A stretch of DNA of 64,000 bases, taken from Brachyspira hampsonii. Lineage in GTDB: Bacteria; Spirochaetota; Brachyspiria; Brachyspirales; Brachyspiraceae. The stretch is from positions 310,001-374,000 of the forward strand of contig NZ_MDCO01000009.1 in the NCBI RefSeq assembly GCF_001746205.1, read 5' to 3'. The position numbers were made by a program, and so were the translations under genes. The notes beneath the pieces were generated by a model, which saw only the letters and a program-made list of their open reading frames with translations, was not told the origin of the DNA and did no database searches. Below are positions 7,581 through 16,546 of this stretch, in pieces. How positions within the stretch are numbered: the stretch's first letter is position 1; each line of letters begins with the position of its first letter.

Positions 7581-8612
7581 ATGCTTAAAAATATATCAAT
7601 TAAAAATTTTAGAGGATTTGATAAACTAAAAATAAATAATTTAAATAAAATTAATCTATTAGTTGGTCAAAATAATTGCGGAAAAACAAGCATACTTGAA
7701 GCCATAGCTATAATATCAGGTATGCCTGACTGTTCAATAGCTTATCATATAAATTCTATAAGAAGAATAAATGAAAATTCCGAATTAAAAAATTTGTTTT
7801 ATAATTTTGATTATAAAAATAACAACATAGAATTTGATTATCAATTTGATAATGTAAATCATAATTTAATTATATCTCCTATATTAAGAAAAGATATTTT
7901 ATTTGAAAATAAAACTGATGAGCTTAACGAATTAGAATATAAACTTAATATAGAATTAGAAAATAAAATAGAAGAATATAAATATATTTTTAGAAATGGC
8001 AGTATTAGAAAAACAATAAAAAAAATTGGTACAAAAGAATACATTAATAATATATCAGAATTATATTTGTATAATGTTGTAGAATGCCGTGATTTATTGG
8101 ATTCTCTTGCAAATATTATCAAAAACAAAGATGAAGAATTATTAATAAATTTGCTATCATTTTTCAATAAAAAGATAAAATCTATAAAAATAATAAAAAA
8201 TGATATATATTTGGATATAGAAGAAATGAATGAATTAATACTTTTAAATCTTATGGGAGATGGGCTAAAAAAATATTTGTCAATTATAATTCCTATGGTA
8301 GTAAATCAATATAATATGATATTAATTGATGAAATAGAAAACGGTTTGCATTATAAAAGTATTAAGCATTTATTAAGAAGTATATTAAGCCTAATTAGAA
8401 GTAACAGCAGTATGCAAATATTTTTTACGACTCATAGTTATGAAGTATTGAAATTTTTATCTGAAATATCAGATAAAGAATTTAATGATATGAAAGATAT
8501 GATAAATATTATTAATATAGTTAATACAGAAAATAAAGGTTTTCAATCCTATAATTATAATATTGATGGAGTGAAAGAATTATTGGAAAATGATTCAGAT
8601 ATAAGGTATTAA
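7581..8612 (+). CDS. AAA/ABC-type ATPase of the OLD-like family
   Basis: A 343-residue ATPase beginning MLKNISIKNFRGFDKLKINN, the opening of SMC/RecF/OLD-type ATPases. The Walker A motif GQNNCGKTS is at 29-37. A central helical insertion (about 60-215) replaces long coiled-coil arms. An ABC-signature-like MGDGLKKYLSI lies near 226-236, and Walker B ILIDEIENGLH near 247-257. A TTHS switch is near 284. It is followed three bases later by a TOPRIM-domain gene, so the pair matches the split form of OLD-like ATPase-nuclease modules. Such modules often act in phage defence by DNA cleavage or nucleotide sensing. The function here is inferred from architecture only. A weak AGG precedes the ATG. Confidence 0.85.
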   Translation: MLKNISIKNFRGFDKLKINNLNKINLLVGQNNCGKTSILEAIAIISGMPDCSIAYHINSIRRINENSELKNLFYNFDYKNNNIEFDYQFDNVNHNLIISPILRKDILFENKTDELNELEYKLNIELENKIEEYKYIFRNGSIRKTIKKIGTKEYINNISELYLYNVVECRDLLDSLANIIKNKDEELLINLLSFFNKKIKSIKIIKNDIYLDIEEMNELILLNLMGDGLKKYLSIIIPMVVNQYNMILIDEIENGLHYKSIKHLLRSILSLIRSNSSMQIFFTTHSYEVLKFLSEISDKEFNDMKDMINIINIVNTENKGFQSYNYNIDGVKELLENDSDIRY

Positions 8613-8615
8613 TTT

Positions 8616-9188
8616 ATGGATAATAATAAAAAATATATAATACTTGTTGAAGGTATAGCTGATAAAAAATTTATAAAAGATTATATTAAATTTCAATACC
8701 AAATAGATACTGATATAAATGATAATATTATTGTAGAAGAAAATGGCGGAAAAAGTTTTAATGATTATAATATTAACAATATAAAAAAATATATTGATAA
8801 TAATTATAAATTAGCAGTAATATTTGATGCTGATAATAATTTTGAAGAATCGAAAAATAATATAAAAACAAATTTGGATATAGATGATAATAACATATTT
8901 TTATTTCCAAATAATAATTCTTTAGGCACTTTAGAAGATCTATTAAGCAATATCGCTGTTATAAAAGATATTATTAATTGCTTTGATAAATACACAAATT
9001 GTATAACTTCAATACCTGAAACTGTAATTCCAGCTAAAAAAGCAAAAATATATGCATATTTAGAATCAATAAAATCATATGATAAAAAAACAATAAAAGA
9101 AGATAAAAGAGATTATACTAATAATGATTTCTGGAATTTAAATGATAAATATTTAAATCCTTTAAAAGAGTTTTTTGACAGTATATAA
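8616..9188 (+). CDS. TOPRIM/DUF3226-like protein, partner of the ATPase
   Basis: A 190-residue protein with the TOPRIM-type first acidic motif ILVEGIADKKF (Glu12) and a second LAVIFDADNNFEES (Asp71 and Asp73). The following FLFPNNNSLGTLEDLL resembles DUF3226/OLD-family TOPRIM proteins, where the aspartates and glutamate hold the metals for DNA cleavage. It starts three bases after the ATPase stop codon, so the two are translationally coupled. In fused relatives (GajA, OLD) ATPase and TOPRIM lie in one chain; here they are split. It is convergent with the small zinc-ribbon gene, with 8 bases between the stops. Confidence 0.8.
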   Translation: MDNNKKYIILVEGIADKKFIKDYIKFQYQIDTDINDNIIVEENGGKSFNDYNINNIKKYIDNNYKLAVIFDADNNFEESKNNIKTNLDIDDNNIFLFPNNNSLGTLEDLLSNIAVIKDIINCFDKYTNCITSIPETVIPAKKAKIYAYLESIKSYDKKTIKEDKRDYTNNDFWNLNDKYLNPLKEFFDSI

Positions 9189-9196
9189 TAATACTT

Positions 9197-9373
9197 TTAT
9201 TTTTTTATAATATGATCTATAGTTTTAGTATCTTTGCTTCCGCATTTAGGGCATTTGGGTTTGTTTAAAATTGAAAATATAGTATTTCCTAAAATAGGCT
9301 TTTTAGATTTAGTAAAAATTTTACCGCATGAATTACATATATACATAAAAGGTGGATTAAAAGGAAGCATCAT
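9197..9373 (-). CDS. small zinc-ribbon protein (58 aa)
   Basis: A short gene reading MMLPFNPPFMYICNSCGKIF at its N-terminus, with CxxC pairs at 13-16 and 41-44, the second as CPKCGSKDTK. This is a four-cysteine zinc ribbon of the FmdB/rubredoxin-like size class. The minus-strand sequence TTAGGAG precedes tandem ATGs at 9373 and 9370, and the second may be the true start (57 aa). It is convergent with the TOPRIM gene. It may bind nucleic acid or a protein partner, but no family-specific function can be given. Confidence 0.75.
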   Translation of the reverse strand: MMLPFNPPFMYICNSCGKIFTKSKKPILGNTIFSILNKPKCPKCGSKDTKTIDHIIKK

Positions 9374-9503
9374 AAACTCCTAAATTAATTTTAATATAAT
9401 AGTATTATAGTATATATGCATGACAGTTTTTGACATTATATTAAAAAAATTTAAAAATTGTATTGTTCTTTAATTAAAAAAAATAATTATATTTAATAAA
9501 AAA

Positions 9504-10688
9504 TCATAATATTGATTCTATAAATTGTTTTGCTACTCTCGGACTTCTTCCTGCACTTCTTATAGCATAACTTTCAGCCTGCTTTATAAGTTCTTCTTTG
9601 TCCATTTTTATATTATTTTCTTTGGCATAAGATAGCACTATATCTACAAATAAATCTTTGTCTGGTCTTTGAAAAGTTATTATTATACCAAAACGGTTAG
9701 TTAAACTCATTATCTGCTGAATAGTATCTTCTATATGTATATCATCACCCTGTCTGTCATTAAAATTCTCTTTTATTAAGTGTCTGTAATTTGAAGTAGC
9801 ATAAACAACAACATTTGATGGGAAAGAGTTAACTCCGCCTTCAAGTATTGCTTTTAAATATGAAAAAGTATCATCATTAGAAGAGAAAGTTAAATCATCT
9901 ATAAATATTATAAATTTCAGAGGGCTTAAACTTAAATCTTCTATTATATCAGTTATGAATGATAATTGACTTTTCTTAACCTCTATAAGTCTTAATCCTT
10001 CATCTTTGAACATATTAGCTATTGCTTTTATAGTGCTGCTTTTTCCGGTTCCAGCATCACCGTAAAGAAGTATATTATTAGCCTTTTTACCCTCAAGAAG
10101 ACTTTTAGTATTTGATATAACCTTACTTCTCTCCCTTTCATAACCGTATAATTGTTTAATATCCTGCATATCCTTATGCTTTGCCGGTATAATATTTTTT
10201 TTATCATCAAGAGTAAACATATTATTATAAAAAAATATTCCATGACCTTTTTTAGGCATTTCTTCTATATGATTTTTATATAATTCATAAAAATTTATTT
10301 TCTTGCATTCCAACTTTGATATTTGATTGGAATATTCATCTGAAAATAATGTATTAAAATCAAGTGAAGATAAAACTTCAAAGAAATTTAATTCATTTTT
10401 TAGTGCATTTTTTAATGTATCGTTTATATATTCATTTTTTATATATTTATTTATATATATATTATTATCCTGAAATATTTGTTCTAATATATAATCGCCT
10501 ATTGTATCGCTATATTTTAAAAGTTCATATAAAAAGTCTGAATAATAATCTATTACTTTTATTTTGTCATTATCATTATAAATTTCCAAAAATTTTAATA
10601 ATTTTTTTATAACTTTAGTTTTTATAATATTTCTGAATATTACTATATTAGAGAAACCGATTCTGATTTGTGTTATTTTATTATCCAT
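9504..10688 (-). CDS. DUF815-family AAA+ ATPase
   Basis: A 394-residue protein whose C-terminal half is a AAA+ module. The P-loop GDAGTGKSS is at 210-218, with Walker B FIIFIDDLTF near 260. A conserved GYERERSKVISNTKSLLEG lies before the P-loop, and the AIRSAGRSPRVAKQFI arginine-bearing block is near the C-terminus. This matches the DUF815 family of predicted ATPases, whose role is unknown. The N-terminal 140 residues are poorly conserved and helical. It is transcribed alone on the minus strand. Confidence 0.85.
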   Translation of the reverse strand: MDNKITQIRIGFSNIVIFRNIIKTKVIKKLLKFLEIYNDNDKIKVIDYYSDFLYELLKYSDTIGDYILEQIFQDNNIYINKYIKNEYINDTLKNALKNELNFFEVLSSLDFNTLFSDEYSNQISKLECKKINFYELYKNHIEEMPKKGHGIFFYNNMFTLDDKKNIIPAKHKDMQDIKQLYGYERERSKVISNTKSLLEGKKANNILLYGDAGTGKSSTIKAIANMFKDEGLRLIEVKKSQLSFITDIIEDLSLSPLKFIIFIDDLTFSSNDDTFSYLKAILEGGVNSFPSNVVVYATSNYRHLIKENFNDRQGDDIHIEDTIQQIMSLTNRFGIIITFQRPDKDLFVDIVLSYAKENNIKMDKEELIKQAESYAIRSAGRSPRVAKQFIESIL

Positions 10689-10804
10689 TTATAATTATTC
10701 CGTAATTATTTTTTATAGTGATATATTTTAAGTTTATTATTAATAATATTCAAGCACTTTTTATGTAATTTTTTTTTAAATTTTATGTATAAAATGTAAT
10801 TTTT

Positions 10805-10832
10805 TTGTTATATTTAATATGTAATGTATAAT
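10805..10832 (+). promoter_or_regulatory. candidate chemoreceptor promoter
   Basis: TTGTTA (10805-10810) and a perfect TATAAT (10827-10832) are separated by 16 bases upstream of the methyl-accepting chemotaxis gene, giving a leader of about 85 bases. A sigma-28 type site was not recognised. Confidence 0.45.
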
Positions 10833-10926
10833 TTATATAGGAAAAACACTTAATTTTTTTAAATAAATAGTTGAGTAATTCCGAAATCATTATAAAAAAT
10901 AAAAACTTTACTGGAGATATTTCACT

Positions 10927-12588
10927 ATGAAGATAAGGACTCGATTTATTATATTTTGCGTATATACTTTTGTTATGACTATATTTTTAATATATCTTCA
11001 GATTAGGATAGTTAGAAGTGTAACAGAATACAGCCGTATTTATCAGCATACTATAAAATCATCTGCTATAGCAAGGCAGTATCAGCAAAACTCAGCATTT
11101 TTAACTCAGTTTGTAAGAAGTTATGTAGCTACAGGAGATGCCAAATATGAACAGGCATATAATGACTGTATAGCAATATCAGGCGGTACAAAACCAACAC
11201 CAATAAACTATGACAGAGGTATCTATTGGTCAATTTATTTAGGCAGCGGTCAAAAACCTTCTTATGATGGAGAAACTAAATCATATTCAAATGTAATGAA
11301 AGATTTGAATTTCTCTAAAGAAATGTTTGATTATTTAACTTTATCAAAAAGCCGTTCAGAAGATCTTGTAAAATTAGAAGTTCAGGCTATGGAAATAATA
11401 AAAAGTATTCCTAGAAATCCGGATGGAAGTATACCTGATGAATATAAAGCAAGACAGTTAGAAGCTATAGAGCTTGTGAATGGTAAATCTTATGAACAAA
11501 GTGTTTCACAAATAATGACTCCTATTAATCAGTTTTTTGATAAACTTGATTCTGATAATAATTTAAGTTTGCAAAATGCTGCAAAAGAAGTTAAAAAAGA
11601 TACTATATTATTTTTCATATTTTTATTTATAGTAGGATTTTCTGTTGTAATTTTCTTGGCTTCTTTAGGAAGAAAAATAGGAAAGAATTTGAGATTATGT
11701 GTTCATTTGGCTTCAGAAATATCTAATGGTAATTTAACTGTAAAAATAGATCCGAGCAAATACAGAGGTCATGGCGAATTTGATTCACTCCTAAGCAGTT
11801 TTGATAACATGATATCTCATTTAAGAGAAATTATCACAAGAGTTTTAGAAAGCTCAAGAGAGATTTCAGAGGCAGCTACAGAGATAGCTCATGGTAATAC
11901 AGATTTATCAAGCCGAACAGAAACTCAGGCTTCGCATTTGGAAGAGACAGCTTCATCTATGGAACAAATTGCCTCTACAATAAAATCATCTGCCGATAAT
12001 TCTTTAAGAGGTAATCAGATGATGCAGGATTCTGAAAAATCAGTTCAGGAAGCTGGGGATATAATAGAGGCTACTACTAATAATATAGAACTTGTGTTTG
12101 AAGCAAGTAATAAAATTACTGATATCACTAAAATAATAGAAAATATAGCTTTCCAAACTAATATATTGGCACTTAATGCTGCAGTAGAAGCTGCCCGTGC
12201 AGGTGAACAAGGTAAAGGATTTGCTGTAGTAGCGAGTGAGGTAAGAAACTTAGCTCAAACTAGTCAGTCTTCTGTTAAAGATATTACTTCTTTAATTGCT
12301 GACTCTAATGATAAGATTAGAATAGCTACTGAAACAGCTAGAAAATCAAAAGAAATATTTATGGATATAGAACAAAAAATTGAAGATACTTCTAAGATTA
12401 TGCAGGATATTAGTGCTATGGCAGTAGAACAGCAGGCTGGAGTAGATCAGGTAAATATGGCAGTTTCACAAATGGATCAGTCAACTCAGCAAAATGCAGC
12501 TTTGGTAGAAGAGGCTACAGCTTCTTCTGAGGCATTAATGGGACAGGCACAGGAATTAGTTAACTTGATGAATTTCTTTAAAGTTTAA
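10927..12588 (+). CDS. methyl-accepting chemotaxis protein
   Basis: A 553-residue transmembrane chemoreceptor. TM1 is at about 9-27, a roughly 200-residue extracellular sensing domain follows, and TM2 lies at about 226-247. HAMP then runs from about 248 to 300 and the cytoplasmic signalling coiled coil occupies the rest. The hairpin tip that binds CheA and CheW is unmistakable around 407-445 ([20 protein letters not shown] and then [14 protein letters not shown]). Glutamine/glutamate-rich methylation helices flank it (for example [18 protein letters not shown]). It probably feeds the chemotaxis pathway of the periplasmic flagella. The ligand is unknown. It is followed by a strong terminator, so it is monocistronic. 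Confidence 0.95.
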   Translation: MKIRTRFIIFCVYTFVMTIFLIYLQIRIVRSVTEYSRIYQHTIKSSAIARQYQQNSAFLTQFVRSYVATGDAKYEQAYNDCIAISGGTKPTPINYDRGIYWSIYLGSGQKPSYDGETKSYSNVMKDLNFSKEMFDYLTLSKSRSEDLVKLEVQAMEIIKSIPRNPDGSIPDEYKARQLEAIELVNGKSYEQSVSQIMTPINQFFDKLDSDNNLSLQNAAKEVKKDTILFFIFLFIVGFSVVIFLASLGRKIGKNLRLCVHLASEISNGNLTVKIDPSKYRGHGEFDSLLSSFDNMISHLREIITRVLESSREISEAATEIAHGNTDLSSRTETQASHLEETASSMEQIASTIKSSADNSLRGNQMMQDSEKSVQEAGDIIEATTNNIELVFEASNKITDITKIIENIAFQTNILALNAAVEAARAGEQGKGFAVVASEVRNLAQTSQSSVKDITSLIADSNDKIRIATETARKSKEIFMDIEQKIEDTSKIMQDISAMAVEQQAGVDQVNMAVSQMDQSTQQNAALVEEATASSEALMGQAQELVNLMNFFKV

Positions 12589-12612
12589 TATTTATAAAAT
12601 ATATAATAAATA

Positions 12613-12648
12613 AACAATAACAGTATACTACACTGTTATTGTTTTTTT
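12613..12648 (+). terminator. intrinsic terminator after the chemoreceptor
   Basis: AACAATAACAGT (12613-12624) pairs perfectly with ACTGTTATTGTT (12632-12643) around a 7-base loop, followed by a run of T to 12648. Confidence 0.9.
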
Positions 12649-12795
12649 ATTATATAGATATATAGAAAATTAATATTAGTTTATTAACATAAAACTTCAA
12701 TATTTTAATAATAATTATATAGCATTTTAATCAATGATATTATATAATTATTATCATTATTTCATCAAATAAAAAAGAGTGGAGATATATCTATT

Positions 12796-13668
12796 ATGAC
12801 CTTTACAGACTTAATTATGACTTTAAATAAATTTTGGAGCGAAAACGGATGCATAATACAGCAGGGCTATGATTTAGAAGTAGGAGCAGGAACATTTAAC
12901 CCAGCAACTGCATTAAGAGCATTAGGACCAGAACCTTTTAGTGTAGCCTATGTAGAACCGTCAAGAAGACCAACTGATGGAAGATACGGAGAAAATCCTA
13001 ATAGACTTCAGCATTATTATCAATATCAAGTTATAATGAAACCATCTCCAGAAAATATTCAGGATTTATATATACAAAGCTTAGAAGCATTGGGTATAAG
13101 TTTTAAAGATCATGATATAAGATTCGTTCATGATGACTGGGAATCCCCTACCCTTGGTGCTTGGGGATTAGGCTGGGAAGTTTGGCTTGATGGTATGGAA
13201 ATAACTCAATTTACATATTTCCAAGCTGTAGGAGGAATAAATTTAAAGCCTATTACAGGTGAAATTACTTACGGACTTGAAAGAATATGTATGTATTTGC
13301 AAAATATAGATAATGTTTATGACTTAGAATGGGGACATGGCATAAAATACGGAGATGTACATTTACAGGGAGAAAAAGAATTCTCTAAATATAATTTTGA
13401 AGTTGCTGATACTGATATGTATTTCAGACATTTCAAAGAATATGAAAATGAATGTGATAGATGCTTGGCTAATGGCTGCGTGCTTCCTGCTTATGACATG
13501 GTAATGAAAAGTTCACATGTATTCAATATGCTGGATGCTAGAAATGCTATAAGTGTAACTGAAAGGGCTGGATACATAGCAAGAGTAAGAGAGCTTATGA
13601 AAAAAGTTTCCGCTGCTTATATAGAATCAAGAGAAAAATTAGGTTATCCATTAATAAAAAATAAATAA
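12796..13668 (+). CDS. glyQ: glycine--tRNA ligase alpha subunit
   Basis: GlyQ is the catalytic alpha subunit of the bacterial alpha2beta2 glycyl-tRNA synthetase, which charges tRNA-Gly. It contains [20 protein letters not shown], then [20 protein letters not shown] and [12 protein letters not shown], typical of this highly conserved protein. Length 290 is normal. GGAG lies 11 bases before the ATG. The partner glyS, usually adjacent, is not next to it: a terminator follows at once and the next genes are the encapsulin pair. The beta subunit must be elsewhere in the genome. Confidence 0.97.
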   Translation: MTFTDLIMTLNKFWSENGCIIQQGYDLEVGAGTFNPATALRALGPEPFSVAYVEPSRRPTDGRYGENPNRLQHYYQYQVIMKPSPENIQDLYIQSLEALGISFKDHDIRFVHDDWESPTLGAWGLGWEVWLDGMEITQFTYFQAVGGINLKPITGEITYGLERICMYLQNIDNVYDLEWGHGIKYGDVHLQGEKEFSKYNFEVADTDMYFRHFKEYENECDRCLANGCVLPAYDMVMKSSHVFNMLDARNAISVTERAGYIARVRELMKKVSAAYIESREKLGYPLIKNK

Positions 13669-13694
13669 ATTTACTTTTATAGTTATTAATTATT

Positions 13695-13728
13695 AAAGCT
13701 GTCATTTTATATAATGGCAGCTTTTTTT
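13695..13728 (+). terminator. intrinsic terminator after glyQ
   Basis: AAAGCTGTCATT (13695-13706) pairs with AATGGCAGCTTT (13713-13724) including one G-U pair, followed by a T-run. Confidence 0.85.
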
Positions 13729-13760
13729 ATATGAAAATCATTAATTTTTTCATAATGATG

Positions 13761-13788
13761 TTGACTTTATTTTTTAATTATATATACT
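13761..13788 (+). promoter_or_regulatory. candidate promoter of the encapsulin operon
   Basis: TTGACT (13761-13766) and TATACT (13783-13788) are separated by 16 bases, 54 bases upstream of the ferritin-like start codon. No obvious Fur- or PerR-type palindrome was recognised around it. Confidence 0.55.
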
Positions 13789-13842
13789 ATCTATTAGTAA
13801 TTAATACTATTAAGAAAATAAATAAAAAAGGAGACTAATATT

Positions 13843-14193
13843 ATGCCTAGTTTTGCAAATCCGTTTAATGCAAATGTGAATAGAAAAGTAACTAAAGAAG
13901 AATTAATACAAGCAGTAAGACTTGATATTGCCGGAGAATTGGAAGCTATATATTTGTATGATGCTCATGTTATGGCTACAGATGACCCTGTTGCAAAGGC
14001 AGTATTAGCCGACATAAGAGATGAAGAAAAAGCACATGTAGGAGAGCTTATGGCTTTGCTTAGACATTTAGATCCTAAAGAAGCAGAACATTTTGAATCC
14101 GGTCAATTAGAGGTTAAAGAGATGATGGAAGAGCTTGGAATAAAAGAGCCTAATTTATCCGGGCTTACAGTTGGAAGTTTGAAAAAAGACTGA
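13843..14193 (+). CDS. encapsulated ferritin-like protein (EncFtn), encapsulin cargo
   Basis: A 116-residue ferritin-like protein made of two long helices. Glu32, Glu62 and His65 (in GELEAIYLYDAH and RDEEKAHVGEL) fall at the same numbers as the ferroxidase ligands of Rhodospirillum rubrum EncFtn, which oxidises Fe(II) as a ring-shaped decamer inside an encapsulin shell. The C-terminus ends LSGLTVGSLKKD, a classic cargo-loading peptide for the encapsulin inner wall. A GGAGA lies about ten bases before the ATG. The shell gene follows after 33 bases. Together they should form an iron-storing nanocompartment. Confidence 0.93.
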   Translation: MPSFANPFNANVNRKVTKEELIQAVRLDIAGELEAIYLYDAHVMATDDPVAKAVLADIRDEEKAHVGELMALLRHLDPKEAEHFESGQLEVKEMMEELGIKEPNLSGLTVGSLKKD

Positions 14194-14226
14194 TAAAGCA
14201 ATAATAAAACATAAAGGAGGATATAT

Positions 14227-15036
14227 ATGGATTATTTAGCTAGAGAAAGTTCGCCTTTTGAAGAAAATTTTTGGCAGAATATAGATAAAGTTGTTGTTGA
14301 AACAGCAAGCAGAACACTTATAGGAAGAAGATTTTTGTCTATTTACGGACCTCTTGGTGCAGGTGCTATAAGTGTTCAGTATGATAAAAGCGATAGAGAA
14401 GAAGTTTTTGAAGATGGTTTTGTAAAGACTTCAGGAAGAAAATCTGTTGAGCTTCCTCAGATTTATCAGGATTTTACTTTATTATGGAGAGATTTGGAAA
14501 ATAATATTTCAAATAAACTTCCTTTAGATTTATCTATTGTATCTCAGGCAGCTCAGACACTTGCTAACAAAGAAGATAATTTAATATTCAATGGAAATGA
14601 TTTTCTTGAATTAAAAGGAATACTCAATGCTGAAGGAGTACAAAAATTAAAAATCTCTGATTGGGGACAGGGTGAGAACCCTTATACAGATATAGTAAAA
14701 GCTATAAATATGATTAGAGAAAAAGGCATTGTAGGAAGATTTGTATTATGTTTAAGCCAATCATTATATTTTGATTTGCAAAGAATACAGCAAGGTACAG
14801 GAATGACAGAGGCACAGAGAATATCCAGCATGATTGGAAATCTTTATAATGTACCTGTTATTAAAGGAAAGAAAGCAGCATTGATTTGTTCAGAGCCTCA
14901 GTATATGGATTTAGCTGTTGGAATAGATATGTCTACTGCATATTTAGAACAGAAAGATTTAAATCATAGTTTTAGAATAATGGAAACTATTATACCTAGA
15001 ATTAAAGACTCTAATGCAATAGTTGTTTTAGAATAG
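14227..15036 (+). CDS. family 1 encapsulin nanocompartment shell protein
   Basis: A 269-residue HK97-fold shell protein of the linocin M18/encapsulin family. It begins MDYLARESSPFEENFWQNID and contains TLIGRRFLSIYGPLGAG, the QIYQDFTLLWRD segment and GLYNVP-like core features, and ends in the typical NAIVVLE strand. It self-assembles into an icosahedral compartment that encloses cargo bearing C-terminal targeting peptides. A perfect AAAGGAGG (14213-14220) sits six bases before the ATG, stronger than most sites in this window, which suits a protein needed in many copies per particle. A terminator follows. Confidence 0.93.
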   Translation: MDYLARESSPFEENFWQNIDKVVVETASRTLIGRRFLSIYGPLGAGAISVQYDKSDREEVFEDGFVKTSGRKSVELPQIYQDFTLLWRDLENNISNKLPLDLSIVSQAAQTLANKEDNLIFNGNDFLELKGILNAEGVQKLKISDWGQGENPYTDIVKAINMIREKGIVGRFVLCLSQSLYFDLQRIQQGTGMTEAQRISSMIGNLYNVPVIKGKKAALICSEPQYMDLAVGIDMSTAYLEQKDLNHSFRIMETIIPRIKDSNAIVVLE

Positions 15037-15070
15037 TTTGATTTCATAATAACTCTTTAAAAATTATAAG

Positions 15071-15103
15071 CCTGCAGGTTATATAAAATCTGCAGGTATT
15101 TTT
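15071..15103 (+). terminator. intrinsic terminator after encapsulin
   Basis: CCTGCAG (15071-15077) pairs with CTGCAGG (15090-15096), followed by TATTTTTA. Confidence 0.75.
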
Positions 15104-15133
15104 ATAAAAAATAATATTTAATATTTTAATAAA

Positions 15134-16462
15134 TTAATTTTTTTCATCATTATTAGAATCATCAAAATTATTTTTATCTATATCTTCTTTAGTAATAGTT
15201 TCTTTATCATCATTGGTTTCAATAGTCATATTAGAAACTTTATCTTTCATAATAATTAAAATCATATCTTTCATATCCTCAGAAAACTCATCAATATTCA
15301 TTTCTAATGTCATTGAATTAACCATTTTTTTTGATGATATTCCTGAAATAGGATTATATTCGATTTCTTCAATATTATCTTTTTTTATTTTAATTTCTAA
15401 TTTTTTATTATTTTTACATTTTATAAAGAAATGAGCTATTTTATAAAACATTTCAGTTAAACCATTGGCATTTAATATGGCGGTAACTCCATAGCTATTA
15501 AGAATTAAAAATGCCTCTTTTACTAATTCAATAATTATAACAAACTCTATTCCAAAGCTTCCTTTTATAAAATTAGCATCTACTTTTACATCTACTTTTA
15601 CAAAATTTTTATTAACAATTTCATTAATTTTTAAAAATATTTTTTCTACAGAGCTTACAATTAATGATAAATCAGAAGCATTCATCTGGTGATTATCAAA
15701 CATTTCACCATCATACATAATTTTTAATCTAGCTATATGAGGATCATCAGTCTTATTTTTATATATTTCATTTTTATATTTATTATCATTTATTAAATAT
15801 TTATTTAATAATAAGTCAACATTAAAATTTGAAGTCATTTCATTAACATATTTATTATAATAATCTATAAATCTAATATTATTATAAACATCGTAATAAA
15901 ATATTTCATCAAAAATTGATTTATGGATTTTTATATTATTGTTACGTAATTCTAAATAAGAATCTAATAAATAAAGATAATTATCTATATTAGTATATTC
16001 ATATCCAAGTTTTTTGGCCATTTTTAAATCATCTAGAATATCATGATAAAAATGGAGAAAATCTAAATAAAGAAAATCTCTTATACTATTAATATAGTTT
16101 GACATAATATAGAATTTTGATAATCCTCTATAATAATAGGCTTCAGAACAATATTTATCTAATTGAATTGCCTTATCCAAATATGATATACTTTCACTAT
16201 ATGATTTCAAATAAAAACTAATTATTCCTTTAGAATTAAAAATTATTAAATCAGAACCTTCAAAATCTAGTACTTTACTAGAATCTATAATAAATTTTGA
16301 ATATAATTTAAGATTCAAATATGCTATTGCTCTGTATAAGTATAATTCTATATTCTTCTTATTATAACGATGTATTAAATTTTCACCACATATATGTATT
16401 ACTTCTTCATATTCTTTTTTTTGTAATAATTCTTTTATGTATCTTATATCTATACTGCCCAT
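15134..16462 (-). CDS. TPR protein with a C-terminal 'GSF' domain
   Basis: A 442-residue cytoplasmic protein from the ATG at 16462, chosen because GAGG lies six bases upstream (the reading frame extends four codons further to a TTG). Residues 1-150 hold TPR-like helices such as AIAYLNLKLYSKFIIDSSKV and SISYLDKAIQLDKYCSEAYY. From about 245 a distinct domain begins: ARLKIMYDGEMFDNHQMNAS, then a run with VDVKVDANFIKGSFGIEFVI. This recalls a small domain found in uncharacterised, often mobile-element-linked proteins, though the match is from memory. The C-terminal 45 residues are acidic and low in complexity. It lies downstream of two membrane and unknown genes on the same strand. Function unknown. 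Confidence 0.75.
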   Translation of the reverse strand: MGSIDIRYIKELLQKKEYEEVIHICGENLIHRYNKKNIELYLYRAIAYLNLKLYSKFIIDSSKVLDFEGSDLIIFNSKGIISFYLKSYSESISYLDKAIQLDKYCSEAYYYRGLSKFYIMSNYINSIRDFLYLDFLHFYHDILDDLKMAKKLGYEYTNIDNYLYLLDSYLELRNNNIKIHKSIFDEIFYYDVYNNIRFIDYYNKYVNEMTSNFNVDLLLNKYLINDNKYKNEIYKNKTDDPHIARLKIMYDGEMFDNHQMNASDLSLIVSSVEKIFLKINEIVNKNFVKVDVKVDANFIKGSFGIEFVIIIELVKEAFLILNSYGVTAILNANGLTEMFYKIAHFFIKCKNNKKLEIKIKKDNIEEIEYNPISGISSKKMVNSMTLEMNIDEFSEDMKDMILIIMKDKVSNMTIETNDDKETITKEDIDKNNFDDSNNDEKN

Positions 16463-16546
16463 AAATAACCTCAATAGTTTTTATGAATTATAAATTTATG
16501 AAATTATTTATTAAACAATATATAATATACATTTTTTATATTTATA

